Positions 1-8,237 of a stretch of DNA of 32,859 nt are shown piece by piece (positions within the stretch are counted from its first letter, which is position 1; each line of letters begins with the position of its first letter). A program made the translations under genes and the position numbers. Source of the stretch: an uncultured Alphaproteobacteria bacterium (GTDB taxonomy: Bacteria; Pseudomonadota; Alphaproteobacteria; HIMB59); NCBI GenBank assembly GCA_902542505.1, contig CACBUI010000007.1, positions 1 through 32,859 of the forward strand. The letters run 5' to 3'. Below the pieces are notes generated by a model. The model saw only the letters and a program-made list of their open reading frames with translations. It ran no database searches and had not been told where the DNA came from.

Positions 1-498
1 AGTTTTGGAAAAGAATTTGGCCTTGCTCCCTACGGTACGGAGGCAATGCATCTTTTAAGAGCAGAAAAAGGTTACATTATTGTTGGCCAAGACACAGATG
101 GTTCTATAACGCCAATAGATTTAGGACTTAGTTGGATGATTGGTAAATCAAAAAAAGATTTTTTAGGTAAAAGATCGCTTACTCGGTCTGATACTATAAG
201 AGAAGATAGGAAACAACTTGTAGGTATAGTTCCCTCGAATAAAGCAGATAAACTAGAAGAAGGACAACATATCATTCTCGACAAAGAAATTAAGTCTCCT
301 GTACCAATGCTTGGTCATATTACATCTTGTTATCATAGTTCTACTTTAGGTCATGATTTTGCATTAGCTGTTATTAAAAATGGCCACTCTATGATTGGAA
401 CAAAAGCTTACGCTTCTACATCTAGTATGAGTACAACTGGTGTGGATATAGTAAAACCCGTTTTTTATGACGAGGATAATAAAAGGTTAGTTTCATGA
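1..498 (+). CDS. soxA: Sarcosine oxidase alpha subunit, C-terminal part (cut by window start)
   Basis: The reading frame is open from base 1 and ends at TGA 496-498, giving the last 165 residues. Heterotetrameric sarcosine oxidase oxidises sarcosine to glycine, passing the methyl carbon to tetrahydrofolate as methylene-THF. What is visible matches the C-terminal GcvT-like folate domain of the alpha chain: an LRAEKGY segment (about residues 19-25), then GQDTDG and a PIDLGLSWM segment, FLGKRSL, and a terminal barrel with LGHITS. The NAD/FAD part would lie upstream, outside the window. The stop overlaps the start of soxG by four bases (ATGA), as expected in a soxBDAG operon. An internal ATG at 46 is not the start because the similarity continues before it. 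Confidence 0.85.
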   Translation, partial: SFGKEFGLAPYGTEAMHLLRAEKGYIIVGQDTDGSITPIDLGLSWMIGKSKKDFLGKRSLTRSDTIREDRKQLVGIVPSNKADKLEEGQHIILDKEIKSPVPMLGHITSCYHSSTLGHDFALAVIKNGHSMIGTKAYASTSSMSTTGVDIVKPVFYDEDNKRLVS

Positions 499-1016
499 CT
501 GAGGTAATCCGATCTGATGGTATTGAAATAAAAAAAAAAGTTATTCAACAAATTCTTTTAAGAGGATCTGGTGATTCAAAATTTAATAATCTTATAAATA
601 AATCTTTAAAACTTTTACCACCATCAGACAATTTAAGAATAATTTCAAATGATAATTATACTTTAGCAAAAATGTCTTTTGATCAATGGAATTTAATATT
701 TGAAAAAGAAATTGAAAATAAAAAACTCAACAAAATCATAGCTGACTTAAACAAATCACCCTTAATATTGGCGACAAATATTTCTGACTCACAAGTATTT
801 TTTGAAATTCAAGGTAAAAATAGTTTTGATATTTTAAATAAATTAACGCATTTTGACTTTAGAGAAAAATCCTTTAAAAAATCTACTGCTGCACAAACAT
901 TATTAGCTAGAGTAGACTGTTCTATTTTTAATCTTGAACTTAAATTATTACTTAGTTGTAATCGGTCATTTGCTGACTATCTTGAGGATCGTCTTATTGA
1001 CGCGGTTAACTATTAA
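495..1016 (+). CDS. soxG: Sarcosine oxidase gamma subunit
   Basis: A 173-residue soluble protein starting at an ATG that overlaps the soxA stop. The gamma subunit is the least conserved chain of tetrameric sarcosine oxidase and packs against the folate domain of the alpha chain. Family signs here are the size, the position immediately after soxA, and a GcvT-fold-like layout with a segment around residues 96-120 (ATNISDSQVFFEIQG...DILNKLT) typical of SoxG. The identification rests as much on context as on sequence. A run of ten A (530-539) sits within the first 15 codons. No terminator is seen before the next gene, 58 bp downstream. Confidence 0.75.
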   Translation: MTEVIRSDGIEIKKKVIQQILLRGSGDSKFNNLINKSLKLLPPSDNLRIISNDNYTLAKMSFDQWNLIFEKEIENKKLNKIIADLNKSPLILATNISDSQVFFEIQGKNSFDILNKLTHFDFREKSFKKSTAAQTLLARVDCSIFNLELKLLLSCNRSFADYLEDRLIDAVNY

Positions 1017-1029
1017 GTTTTTTTTGATA

Positions 1030-1058
1030 TTGACATCAAATTTTGGAACTGATTAGGT
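1030..1058 (+). promoter_or_regulatory. Weak candidate promoter before the DMGDH-like gene
   Basis: A perfect -35 hexamer TTGACA (1030-1035) is followed after 17-18 bp by TTAGGT/TAGGTA, a poor -10. The TTGACA lies inside a small inverted repeat, TTTGAT 1023-1028 with ATCAAA 1035-1040. The gene start at 1075 has a good ribosome-binding site (AGAGGA, 1065-1070). The gene may simply be read through from soxG; this is only a candidate. Confidence 0.25.
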
Positions 1059-1074
1059 ATTTTTAGAGGAATAA

Positions 1075-3549
1075 ATGGCAAGAAAATCAAGAATAATAAT
1101 CGTTGGTAGTGGTATTGTTGGAGCGAGCACCGCCTATCACTTAGCTCAATTGGGCTGGAAAGATATGGTTATACTTGATCAAGGGCCATTATTTGAAACT
1201 GGTGGTTCTACAAGTCATGCACCAGGAGGTGTGTTTCAAACTAATCCTTCACGAATGATGTGTAAATTTGCACAGTACACAGTTGACTTACTTAGATCCT
1301 TATCATTTGAGGGAAAACCTTGTTTTCATACTGTTGGAGGAATTGAAGTATCAAAGACAAAAGAAAGACATCAAGACTTGTATCGAAAACTAGGTATAGC
1401 TCACAGTTATGGATTAACTGATGCAAAAATAATTACTCCAGATGAAGTTTTAAAAATGAGCCCCTATATTGATCCAGAAAAGATTCACGGGGGATATTAT
1501 GTTCCAACTGATGGTTTAGCAGCACCTGTAAGAGCAGTGCGAGCAATGGCAAAATATGTCACTGATTTAAAAGCAGGGGAATTTTTTGGTGATACAGCAG
1601 TTAATGGTTTTAAAATTCAGAATAATCAAATTCGCGGTGTACAAACATCTAAGGGTGATTATGAAGCTGATATTGTACTTGTCTCAACTGGTATCTGGGC
1701 TCCAAAAATGGGAAGACTTGCGAACATATCATTGCCTTTAGTTCCCTGTGAACATCAAATGGTGTGGTTAGAACCGTTTGAAGAATTGAAAGAATTTAAA
1801 GCTGATCATAAAGAAGCTTTGGTTGAACACGCATTGATGCGTCACCAAGATTACAGTCTCTATTTCAGACAATGGAATGATACTTATGTTATTGGAAATT
1901 ATAGACATGAACCAAGAATTTTAGAGTCAGAAGAATTAAAGAAACCTGAAGATGCTGAAGAAATGCCCTCTTTGGTTGATTTTAGACCTGATGATTTTGA
2001 TGGTGCACATAAAGAGTCGAATTGGTTGTTCCCGAGATTTTCTGAAAAAAAACTTACAAAAAAAATCAATGGAATTTTTTCATTTACAACAGATGGTAAC
2101 CCTTTGATGGGCGAGACAAGTGTAAAAGGTTTGTGGACCGCTAACGCTGTATGGATAACACATGCAGGTGGCGTTGGAAAAGCCATGGCAGAGTGGATAG
2201 TGAATGGTGAGCCTGAACTTGATGTTCGTCAAGGAGATATCAATCGTTTTCATCAACATCATCATGTCAGGAAATATTTAAGATCAAGAGGTAAGCAGAA
2301 TTATAAAGAGGTATATGACATTATTCACCCTCTTCAACAAATGGAGCAGCCAAGACCACTACGAAGAAGTCCATTTTATGCTCGATTAGAAGGTCAAAAA
2401 GCACATTTCTTTGAGACTATGGGCTGGGAAAGACCTCAATGGTATGAGTCAAATGCTGAATTAATGAAAGGTAAAAACTTTCCAAATAGGACAGGCTGGG
2501 CTGCAAAATATTGGTCACCTATTCAAGCAGCTGAACATCTTGTAACAAGACAAACGGGTGCCCTGTTTGATATTACAGGATTTGTGAAAATTGAAGTAAG
2601 TGGAAAAGGTGCTCTAAAATTATTACAGAAAGTTTGCACAAATAATATTGATGTTGCTGTAGGTAAAGTTGTTTATAGCGTAATTTCTAATATGTATGGT
2701 GGTATAAAGAGTGATCTTACTATTAGTAGACTTGAGGAAAATAAATTTTGGGTCTTGGCAGGAGCTGGGAATGGAATGATTGATATTAGTTGGCTTCGAG
2801 CAAATGCTCCTGATGACGGAAGTGTTCAGATCATAGATTGGACATCCGCTTTTGCAGGTATCGGCTTATGGGGGCCAAATTCAAGATCTGTTCTTGAAAA
2901 ACTGTGTGATGATGATGATGTATCTAACGAAGGTTTTCCATTTTTCCATATTAAAAAGATTTCAATCAGTAACATTCCTTGTGTTGCTGTAAGAATATCT
3001 TATATAGGTGAATTAGGTTGGGAAATATATACACCTACTGAGTATGGGCTATCATTATGGGATGAACTTCGAGAAACCTCAAGAGAGTTCAACATGATTT
3101 GCTCAGGTGCTGGTGCTTTTGAGTCACTCAGATTGGAGAAAGGCTATAGATCATTGGGTACAGATATCCATACTAATTACAATCCTTATGAGTCAGGCTT
3201 AGGCTTTACGGTAAAGCTTAAAAAAGATGATGAGTTTATCGGTAAGAATGCACTTCAAAAAATAAAAGAAAAACCAATTGAAAAGAGACTTACTTGTATG
3301 ATTATTGATGACCCTGAAGGAATGGCCTTGGGCACAGAACCGATTTATTCAAATGGTAAAGCTGTGGGGTACGTTACAAGTACAAATTATGGCTATTTTG
3401 TTGATAAACACATTGTTTATGGATATTTACCAACAGAATTGTCAGAAAAAGGAAATAAGTTAGAAGTCGAGTACTTTGGCAAAAGATATCCATTAACAGT
3501 TACAGAGGAACCTTTGCTCGACCCAGAAAATCGTAGATTAAAGTCTTAA
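1075..3549 (+). CDS. Dimethylglycine/sarcosine dehydrogenase-like FAD and folate enzyme
   Basis: An 824-residue enzyme with an N-terminal FAD oxidoreductase (about 1-370), an FAO_M-like linker (about 385-430) and a C-terminal GcvT folate barrel (about 430-815). The dinucleotide motif is GSGIVG (11-16). His48 in GSTSHAPGG is where the family attaches FAD covalently. The folate domain retains the acidic residue of the GG-I-x-x-D motif (Asp547). Family members oxidatively demethylate dimethylglycine or sarcosine, delivering the methyl carbon to THF as methylene-THF. With sarcosine oxidase encoded just upstream, dimethylglycine is the more likely substrate, but sequence alone cannot separate DMGDH from sarcosine dehydrogenase. 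The length is typical for the family. The start has AGAGGA five bases upstream of ATG. Confidence 0.82.
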   Translation: MARKSRIIIVGSGIVGASTAYHLAQLGWKDMVILDQGPLFETGGSTSHAPGGVFQTNPSRMMCKFAQYTVDLLRSLSFEGKPCFHTVGGIEVSKTKERHQDLYRKLGIAHSYGLTDAKIITPDEVLKMSPYIDPEKIHGGYYVPTDGLAAPVRAVRAMAKYVTDLKAGEFFGDTAVNGFKIQNNQIRGVQTSKGDYEADIVLVSTGIWAPKMGRLANISLPLVPCEHQMVWLEPFEELKEFKADHKEALVEHALMRHQDYSLYFRQWNDTYVIGNYRHEPRILESEELKKPEDAEEMPSLVDFRPDDFDGAHKESNWLFPRFSEKKLTKKINGIFSFTTDGNPLMGETSVKGLWTANAVWITHAGGVGKAMAEWIVNGEPELDVRQGDINRFHQHHHVRKYLRSRGKQNYKEVYDIIHPLQQMEQPRPLRRSPFYARLEGQKAHFFETMGWERPQWYESNAELMKGKNFPNRTGWAAKYWSPIQAAEHLVTRQTGALFDITGFVKIEVSGKGALKLLQKVCTNNIDVAVGKVVYSVISNMYGGIKSDLTISRLEENKFWVLAGAGNGMIDISWLRANAPDDGSVQIIDWTSAFAGIGLWGPNSRSVLEKLCDDDDVSNEGFPFFHIKKISISNIPCVAVRISYIGELGWEIYTPTEYGLSLWDELRETSREFNMICSGAGAFESLRLEKGYRSLGTDIHTNYNPYESGLGFTVKLKKDDEFIGKNALQKIKEKPIEKRLTCMIIDDPEGMALGTEPIYSNGKAVGYVTSTNYGYFVDKHIVYGYLPTELSEKGNKLEVEYFGKRYPLTVTEEPLLDPENRRLKS

Positions 3550-3567
3550 CTATTATATTTTAAAAAT

Positions 3568-4449
3568 ATGATCAAAGAAAATATTGTTTCTTTAGTTGAT
3601 GGCTTTACCGTAGAGCTTAACCCAAAAGTAAGACACAAACTAAAGTCTATCCCTCTAGATAAAAAAAATAATGTCTACATAACATATCTACCTGATGCTA
3701 CGGAAAACGACATTTTAGAAACTGTTGATTTTGTATCTAAACAAGAATTAACTCCTATTACTCATTTGCCTGCAAGGACAATGAAAGATTTAGATCATGT
3801 TTCAGACTTTCTAAAAGAACTTAGAAATAGAACAGATAGCAAAAAAATTCTTGTTATAGGTGGTGGAGGTAATCAAAATGGATCAATATCATCATCACTG
3901 GAAATACTAGAGTGTGGTTTATTAAAGGACAATGATTTTGAAGAGATAGGAATAGCTGGACACCCAGAAGGCTCACCTGATATCGATCAAAATACTGTGA
4001 ACGAATTTTTAAACAAAAAATATGAATTATCAAAAGATAAGAATTTAAATTTAGAACTTGTTACTCAATTTTTTTTTAATGCCGAACCATTTATTAAATG
4101 GTGTAAATTTTTAGACAATTCAAATATAAAATTACCCGTCAGAGTAGGCTTTCCAGGCCCGGCATCGTTTAAAACACTTCTTAATTTTGGGATAATGAGT
4201 GGTGTTGGAAATTCATTAAGTTTTCTGAAAAAAAACTCATCTAAAGTAACTGACCTTTTAACAAAAACTTCAAACGATGAAATGTTTATTGAATTAGCAA
4301 ACTTCTCAAAAGAACAAAGTTCATTTAAAAATTTTCACTGCTTTCCTTTTGGTGGCTTCGAGAAGACCTGTCATTGGTTAAATGCTCTTCAAAATGGTGA
4401 TTTTACAATGGAAAATGATAAAATAGTCCTCCACAACAAAATCTTTTAA
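3568..4449 (+). CDS. Methylenetetrahydrofolate reductase-like protein
   Basis: A 293-residue protein that looks like a divergent member of the MTHFR (MetF) TIM-barrel family, flavoenzymes interconverting 5,10-methylene-THF and 5-methyl-THF. Supporting features are an early strand with an acidic residue (FTVEL, Glu16, where MetF has its catalytic Glu), an ITHLPAR strand near 69-75, a glycine-rich IGGGGNQNGS strand near 97-106, then IAGHPEGSPD, which corresponds to the MetF 'A-x-P-E-x-H' region, and VRVGFPGPASF. It starts 18 bp after the DMGDH-like stop without a visible Shine-Dalgarno sequence, so it is probably cotranscribed. Between two methyl-transferring folate enzymes it could oxidise methyl-THF rather than make it for methionine. 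It is not a typical MetF, so the family call is moderate. Confidence 0.62.
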   Translation: MIKENIVSLVDGFTVELNPKVRHKLKSIPLDKKNNVYITYLPDATENDILETVDFVSKQELTPITHLPARTMKDLDHVSDFLKELRNRTDSKKILVIGGGGNQNGSISSSLEILECGLLKDNDFEEIGIAGHPEGSPDIDQNTVNEFLNKKYELSKDKNLNLELVTQFFFNAEPFIKWCKFLDNSNIKLPVRVGFPGPASFKTLLNFGIMSGVGNSLSFLKKNSSKVTDLLTKTSNDEMFIELANFSKEQSSFKNFHCFPFGGFEKTCHWLNALQNGDFTMENDKIVLHNKIF

Positions 4450-4519
4450 GTTCTAATTTTTCGATTGCATAGACCTTAAAAAGAAATTAATTTTCAAAAA
4501 TTGCTACTGCATTTTTTAT

Positions 4520-4525
4520 AGGAGG
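4520..4525 (+). promoter_or_regulatory. Strong ribosome-binding site of the DmdA-like gene
   Basis: AGGAGG lies four bases before ATG 4530. Most genes in this window have weak or no Shine-Dalgarno sequences, so this full-consensus site suggests the DmdA-like protein is made at a high level. The 80-bp gap before it shows no convincing promoter. Confidence 0.6.
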
Positions 4526-4529
4526 ATAT

Positions 4530-5834
4530 ATGAAGCTAAAGCAACCAAGTTCAGTGGACCAATCTGACAGAAAAGTCCCTTTTAATTTAAGGCAATCAGG
4601 ACCAACACCTCAACAAATGCTTATATCTACTAGAGTTAGAAAAAATCCTTATTGGCATTTATCAGTTGAAGCAGGATGTTGGAGATGCACCGTATACAAT
4701 AGAATGTATCATCCTAGAGGTTATGTAAAACCTGAAGATGGTGGAGCAATGGTTGAATATGATGCATTAGTTAATCACGTAACAATGTGGAATGTAGCAG
4801 TTGAAAGACAAATTCGTGTAAAAGGGCCTGATGCATTAAAATTTACAAATTTTGTTATCACAAGAGATGCAACGAGAATTGAAGTAATGAAAGGAAAATA
4901 TGTAATCCTTTGTAATGACAAAGGAGGAGTGTTAAATGATCCTATATTACTTAGAGTTGCAGAAGATGAATTTTGGTTTTCACTTTCTGACTCCGATATT
5001 ATGTTTTTTCTTCAAGGAGTAAATCACGATAAAAAATTTAATGTAGAAATTGATGAAATAGATGTATCTCCTGTTCAAATTCAAGGACCAAAATCAATCG
5101 ATCTTATGGCAGATTTAGTTGGAGATGCTGTTAGAGACATTCCTTACTATGGCTTGATGGCAGCAAAAGTTGGAGGGAGAGATTGTATTATTTCCCAAAC
5201 AGGTTTTACTGGGGAAAAGGGATATGAAATCTACCTAAGAGATGCAACTTTGTATGCAGATGATATGTGGAATGCAGTTTTAGAGGCTGGAAAGAAACAT
5301 AATTTAAGAGTAATAGCACCTGCACACCATAGAAGAATAGCTGCAGGAATTTTATCTTGGGGTCAAGATCTTGATGCTGAAACTTATCCTTTTCAATGTA
5401 ACCTTGGCTACCAGGTTCCAAGAAAAAAACAAGGAGATTACATTGGCAAGCAAGCACTAGAGTCTATGAGAGCAAAAATTGAAGCAGGAGAAAAACCTTA
5501 TAGTAACCAACTTGTTGGATTTAGATTAGGGGGTAAGCCAATTGATGAATATGCACCTGATTTTTGGCTCGTATCTGAAGATGGATCAACACCTATAGGT
5601 TATCTAACATCTCCTTGGTACTCTCCAGAATTGGAAACTAATATAGCGATGGGATATGTTCCTTATGAAAAAAAGGATATTGGAAATAAATTTAAATTTC
5701 ATCTCCCTGATCAATATTGTGATACACCTGGAACACCAGTTGATGGAGAGATAGTAGAAATTCCATTTAGACCGTCTGTAAATCCAAATGCACGTGAAAT
5801 TGCAAAGGAAGACGGAAGAGACTCAGCCTACTAA
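4530..5834 (+). CDS. DmdA/GcvT-family THF-dependent demethylase (DMSP demethylase-like)
   Basis: A 434-residue protein of the aminomethyltransferase (GcvT) fold, closest in character to the DmdA branch, which moves a methyl group from dimethylsulfoniopropionate to THF. DmdA-like traits are NVAVERQ (88-94), GGVLNDPILL (132-141), where the GcvT acidic pair reads Asn136-Asp137, and SLSDSD (151-156), followed by DVSPVQIQGPKS and TGFTGEKGYEIY. It is longer than DmdA proteins of about 370 residues, with roughly 30 extra N-terminal residues and an Arg/Pro/Asn-rich tail. It follows DMGDH-like and MTHFR-like genes, and no dmdB/C/D genes lie nearby. The substrate may therefore be DMSP, glycine betaine or another onium compound. 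Fold confidence is high; substrate confidence is low. Confidence 0.65.
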   Translation: MKLKQPSSVDQSDRKVPFNLRQSGPTPQQMLISTRVRKNPYWHLSVEAGCWRCTVYNRMYHPRGYVKPEDGGAMVEYDALVNHVTMWNVAVERQIRVKGPDALKFTNFVITRDATRIEVMKGKYVILCNDKGGVLNDPILLRVAEDEFWFSLSDSDIMFFLQGVNHDKKFNVEIDEIDVSPVQIQGPKSIDLMADLVGDAVRDIPYYGLMAAKVGGRDCIISQTGFTGEKGYEIYLRDATLYADDMWNAVLEAGKKHNLRVIAPAHHRRIAAGILSWGQDLDAETYPFQCNLGYQVPRKKQGDYIGKQALESMRAKIEAGEKPYSNQLVGFRLGGKPIDEYAPDFWLVSEDGSTPIGYLTSPWYSPELETNIAMGYVPYEKKDIGNKFKFHLPDQYCDTPGTPVDGEIVEIPFRPSVNPNAREIAKEDGRDSAY

Positions 5835-5848
5835 AATATATATTTATC

Positions 5849-5876
5849 AAGCCCAGTTTATGTACCTGGGCTTTTT
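5849..5876 (+). terminator. Intrinsic terminator after the DmdA-like gene
   Basis: A perfect 8-bp stem, AAGCCCAG (5849-5856) with CTGGGCTT (5866-5873), encloses a 9-nt loop and runs into TTTTT (5872-5876). It lies 15 bp after the stop codon and is the only clear GC-rich hairpin plus T-tract found in the window, so it ends the one-carbon block. Confidence 0.9.
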
Positions 5877-5880
5877 ATAT

Positions 5881-5908
5881 TTGAATTTTAAAAACTAGCT
5901 GTAATAAT
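5881..5908 (+). promoter_or_regulatory. Candidate promoter of the 5915 gene
   Basis: TTGAAT (5881-5886), a 16-bp spacer ending in TG at 5900-5901, then AATAAT (5903-5908), forms an extended -10-like promoter. Transcription would begin near 5914-5916, almost on ATG 5915, so the mRNA may be leaderless. It sits directly behind the terminator, which fits a new transcription unit. Confidence 0.45.
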
Positions 5909-5914
5909 CTATTT

Positions 5915-6289
5915 ATGAATGTATCAAACATAATAAATAGTGAAAAGCTCTACAATCTTTATGACCAAATTTTTGATTACTTTAATTTAGCTATATACGA
6001 TTTAGAGTCTAAAATTGATACAAACTTTGACTATAAAAGTATTAAGTACAAGTTAGAAACTTTTGCTGATAACCACTTTAAAAGTGCTCTTAATGAATTC
6101 AATAAAGAAATATATAAGTTAAAAGATCAAATTCCTGATGATTTTTCAAAAATTGAAGAATTGAGCAACGAAATAAGAACATACTTCAACTCATTTTTAG
6201 AAAAAAAACTTTTTGATCATAAAAAAATTAATGATTTAAAAGATAATCTTAAAAAGAGCATTGATAAAATTAATAAAATTTATTCATAA
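5915..6289 (+). CDS. Small charged helical protein, function unknown
   Basis: A 124-residue protein I do not recognise. It is rich in Lys, Asp, Asn, Ile and Phe, has no membrane segment or signal peptide, no cysteine and no tryptophan, and is predicted by eye to be nearly all helix. A charged stretch between about residues 60 and 122, with regularly spaced Leu/Ile/Phe, could form a coiled coil. It begins at the ATG right after a candidate promoter and ends 20 bp before rmuC, so it probably shares a transcript with rmuC, the GT9 gene and the epimerase. The AT-rich composition matches its downstream neighbours. It is a plausible real gene because of the promoter and spacing, but no function is proposed. 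Confidence 0.6.
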   Translation: MNVSNIINSEKLYNLYDQIFDYFNLAIYDLESKIDTNFDYKSIKYKLETFADNHFKSALNEFNKEIYKLKDQIPDDFSKIEELSNEIRTYFNSFLEKKLFDHKKINDLKDNLKKSIDKINKIYS

Positions 6290-6309
6290 AAAAAATTAAA
6301 ATTATAATT

Positions 6310-7272
6310 ATGAATTTTGAAATCTTTATATTTGGAGGTCTTATAATTGTAATTGTTCTTTTATTAATAACTATAAAAAAAGTTAATGATAAACATAAAA
6401 ATAATCAAGATGTAGACATTAATAAAATTAGTCAAAATTTAGAAAATTTATTTAATAAAACATTGGAGCAATCTGGTTACGTCAATTCAAAAATAGATGA
6501 AATTGGCTATCTAACAAAAAAAATGACTAATGCCATGACAGCTAATATAGCTGATATGGGGAATATGGGAGAGGCAATACTAGAAAACATTCTTCAAGAT
6601 TGTGGGATGACTAAAGATAGAGATTACAAAACACAATTTACTGATAAAAATGATGAGGGGCAAAGCTTTAGACCAGATGTCGTTATTTTTTTACCAGACA
6701 AAAGAAATATAATAATTGACTCCAAAGTTCCAATGAAAGATTGGTATGAATTCCAAAATTCTGATGATATCAAAATAAAAGAAAATTCAATTAGAAATTT
6801 TATAACTGCATTAAAAAATCATATAAATTCAATTAGTAAAAAAGATTATACAAATCTTTTAAAAATTAATTCCCCAGACTACGTTTTCATATTCATGCCA
6901 CATGAACATGCACTAATTACTGCACAAAGATACGATCAGAACATTGCTAATTATGCTCAGCAAAAACATGTAATTATAGTGGGACCATCAACATTGATAA
7001 TGTGTATGAAATTAGTTGAAAGCATTTGGCGCCTAGAAAAACAAAATAAAAACTCTAAAGAAATTGCAGATATTGCTGGGAATATGTTTGACCAAATAGC
7101 TAAAACAATAAACTTGTTAGAAAAAACTGAGTCATCTATCAGTAAATCTTTGGAAAATATAAGTACTTCAAAAAATTATATTAAGGAGGGTAGAGGTAGT
7201 TTATATAGTAGAGCTAATCAAATGAAAGAGCTAGGTGCAAAGACTAAAATTGAAATTGATATAAAGGAATGA
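6310..7272 (+). CDS. rmuC: RmuC family DNA recombination protein
   Basis: A 320-residue protein with an N-terminal membrane anchor (about 5-22), a helical region and an RmuC nuclease-like domain. RmuC restrains recombination at inverted repeats and is predicted to have a PD-(D/E)xK-type fold. Visible here are GNMGEAILENIL (85-96), RPDVVI (121-126) and IIDSKV (135-140), giving the Asp123...Asp137-x-Lys139 pattern. HEHALITA and a GPSTL segment (VIIVGPSTLIMCM) follow, both typical of the family. It is much shorter than the roughly 475-residue E. coli protein, mostly because the coiled coil is reduced, as is common in small genomes. Its stop overlaps the next start as ATGA. Confidence 0.87.
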   Translation: MNFEIFIFGGLIIVIVLLLITIKKVNDKHKNNQDVDINKISQNLENLFNKTLEQSGYVNSKIDEIGYLTKKMTNAMTANIADMGNMGEAILENILQDCGMTKDRDYKTQFTDKNDEGQSFRPDVVIFLPDKRNIIIDSKVPMKDWYEFQNSDDIKIKENSIRNFITALKNHINSISKKDYTNLLKINSPDYVFIFMPHEHALITAQRYDQNIANYAQQKHVIIVGPSTLIMCMKLVESIWRLEKQNKNSKEIADIAGNMFDQIAKTINLLEKTESSISKSLENISTSKNYIKEGRGSLYSRANQMKELGAKTKIEIDIKE

Positions 7273-8237
7273 AAATTCTTGTTTATAGTTTTAATGATAA
7301 ATTAGGTGACGGTTTACAAAAAATATCATTTCTTCAAAAGTTAAAAAAAATATACCCTTCCTCTTTTATTACATATACCACAACAAATACAACTACGCTA
7401 AAAAGCATACTTTACCCCCTTTTAACTAATGTGATAGATGAATTCATTGAGGAAAATAATATCAGATCATCTTTGTTTGATTTATTTAATACTAATTTAA
7501 AATTTAAAAACAGTCATTTTGACTTAATTATCGATCTTCAAAAGGTAGTCTTAAGAACCTTGAATTTAAAAAAAATTAGCCATAAAAAATTTTTTAGTGC
7601 ATCAGCAAATTTTTTGTTTTCAGACTTAAAAAACAACCAAAATTTAGAATTTAAAGGAATATATATTGAGAGGTTTTATTATAATATTCTAAGTCTGATC
7701 AATAATGAGTATTTTGAGAATATAGAAAATATTAATGTGCCTTATACAGAGGCACCTAAAATAATTAATCAAAAAAATGAGAAAATAATTGGCATAGCAC
7801 CAGGTGCAGGAAATCCCATAAGGGAATGGGGATTTGAAAATTACTTAGAAGTAGCAAAAAAATTAAGAGAGGATAATTATTGTGTCGTATTTTTCTTAGG
7901 ACCAAATGAAAAAAAATACTTAGATTTATGTAGAACGAATAATTTTGATTGCCCAGAATGGAATGAGAAATCTATGATCTCGAAAAGTATTCTATTTATT
8001 ATGAATTTAGCAAAACAAGTAGATTGCTTATTATGTAATGACGGTGGAACCTCATGGATCTTTGAATTTGCTGGTATAAAAACATTTAAAATTTTTGGGG
8101 TTACAAATGAAAAGAAATTTGCAAGACCAAATTATTGTAAAACATTACAAGTAAAAGATTTTGGCTATAACTCTTTACAATCTTTTCCCACTGACCTATA
8201 CATAGAAGAATTAAATGATTTTTTGAAAACTATATGA
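7269..8237 (+). CDS. Glycosyltransferase family 9 (heptosyltransferase-like)
   Basis: A 322-residue GT-B enzyme resembling ADP-heptose:LPS heptosyltransferases, which add heptose to the inner core of lipopolysaccharide. The N-terminal strand ILVYSFNDKLGDGL is a variant of the family's 'GDxL' start. The C-terminal half has IAPGAGNPIREWGFENY (the P-G-A/S-x-x-x-x-K/R-x-W motif), then CLLCNDGGTSWIFEFAG, where the family usually has NDTGxxHxxAA. The histidine of that last motif is missing (Ser-Trp instead), so the donor sugar may not be heptose. The gene overlaps rmuC and the epimerase gene by 4 bp each, implying one translationally coupled unit. Confidence 0.78.
   Translation: MKILVYSFNDKLGDGLQKISFLQKLKKIYPSSFITYTTTNTTTLKSILYPLLTNVIDEFIEENNIRSSLFDLFNTNLKFKNSHFDLIIDLQKVVLRTLNLKKISHKKFFSASANFLFSDLKNNQNLEFKGIYIERFYYNILSLINNEYFENIENINVPYTEAPKIINQKNEKIIGIAPGAGNPIREWGFENYLEVAKKLREDNYCVVFFLGPNEKKYLDLCRTNNFDCPEWNEKSMISKSILFIMNLAKQVDCLLCNDGGTSWIFEFAGIKTFKIFGVTNEKKFARPNYCKTLQVKDFGYNSLQSFPTDLYIEELNDFLKTI

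Noticed and set aside
1023..1040. A hairpin TTTGAT/ATCAAA after soxG as a terminator
   Set aside because: The 6-bp AT stem is weak and the T-run lies before it, not after, on the coding strand.
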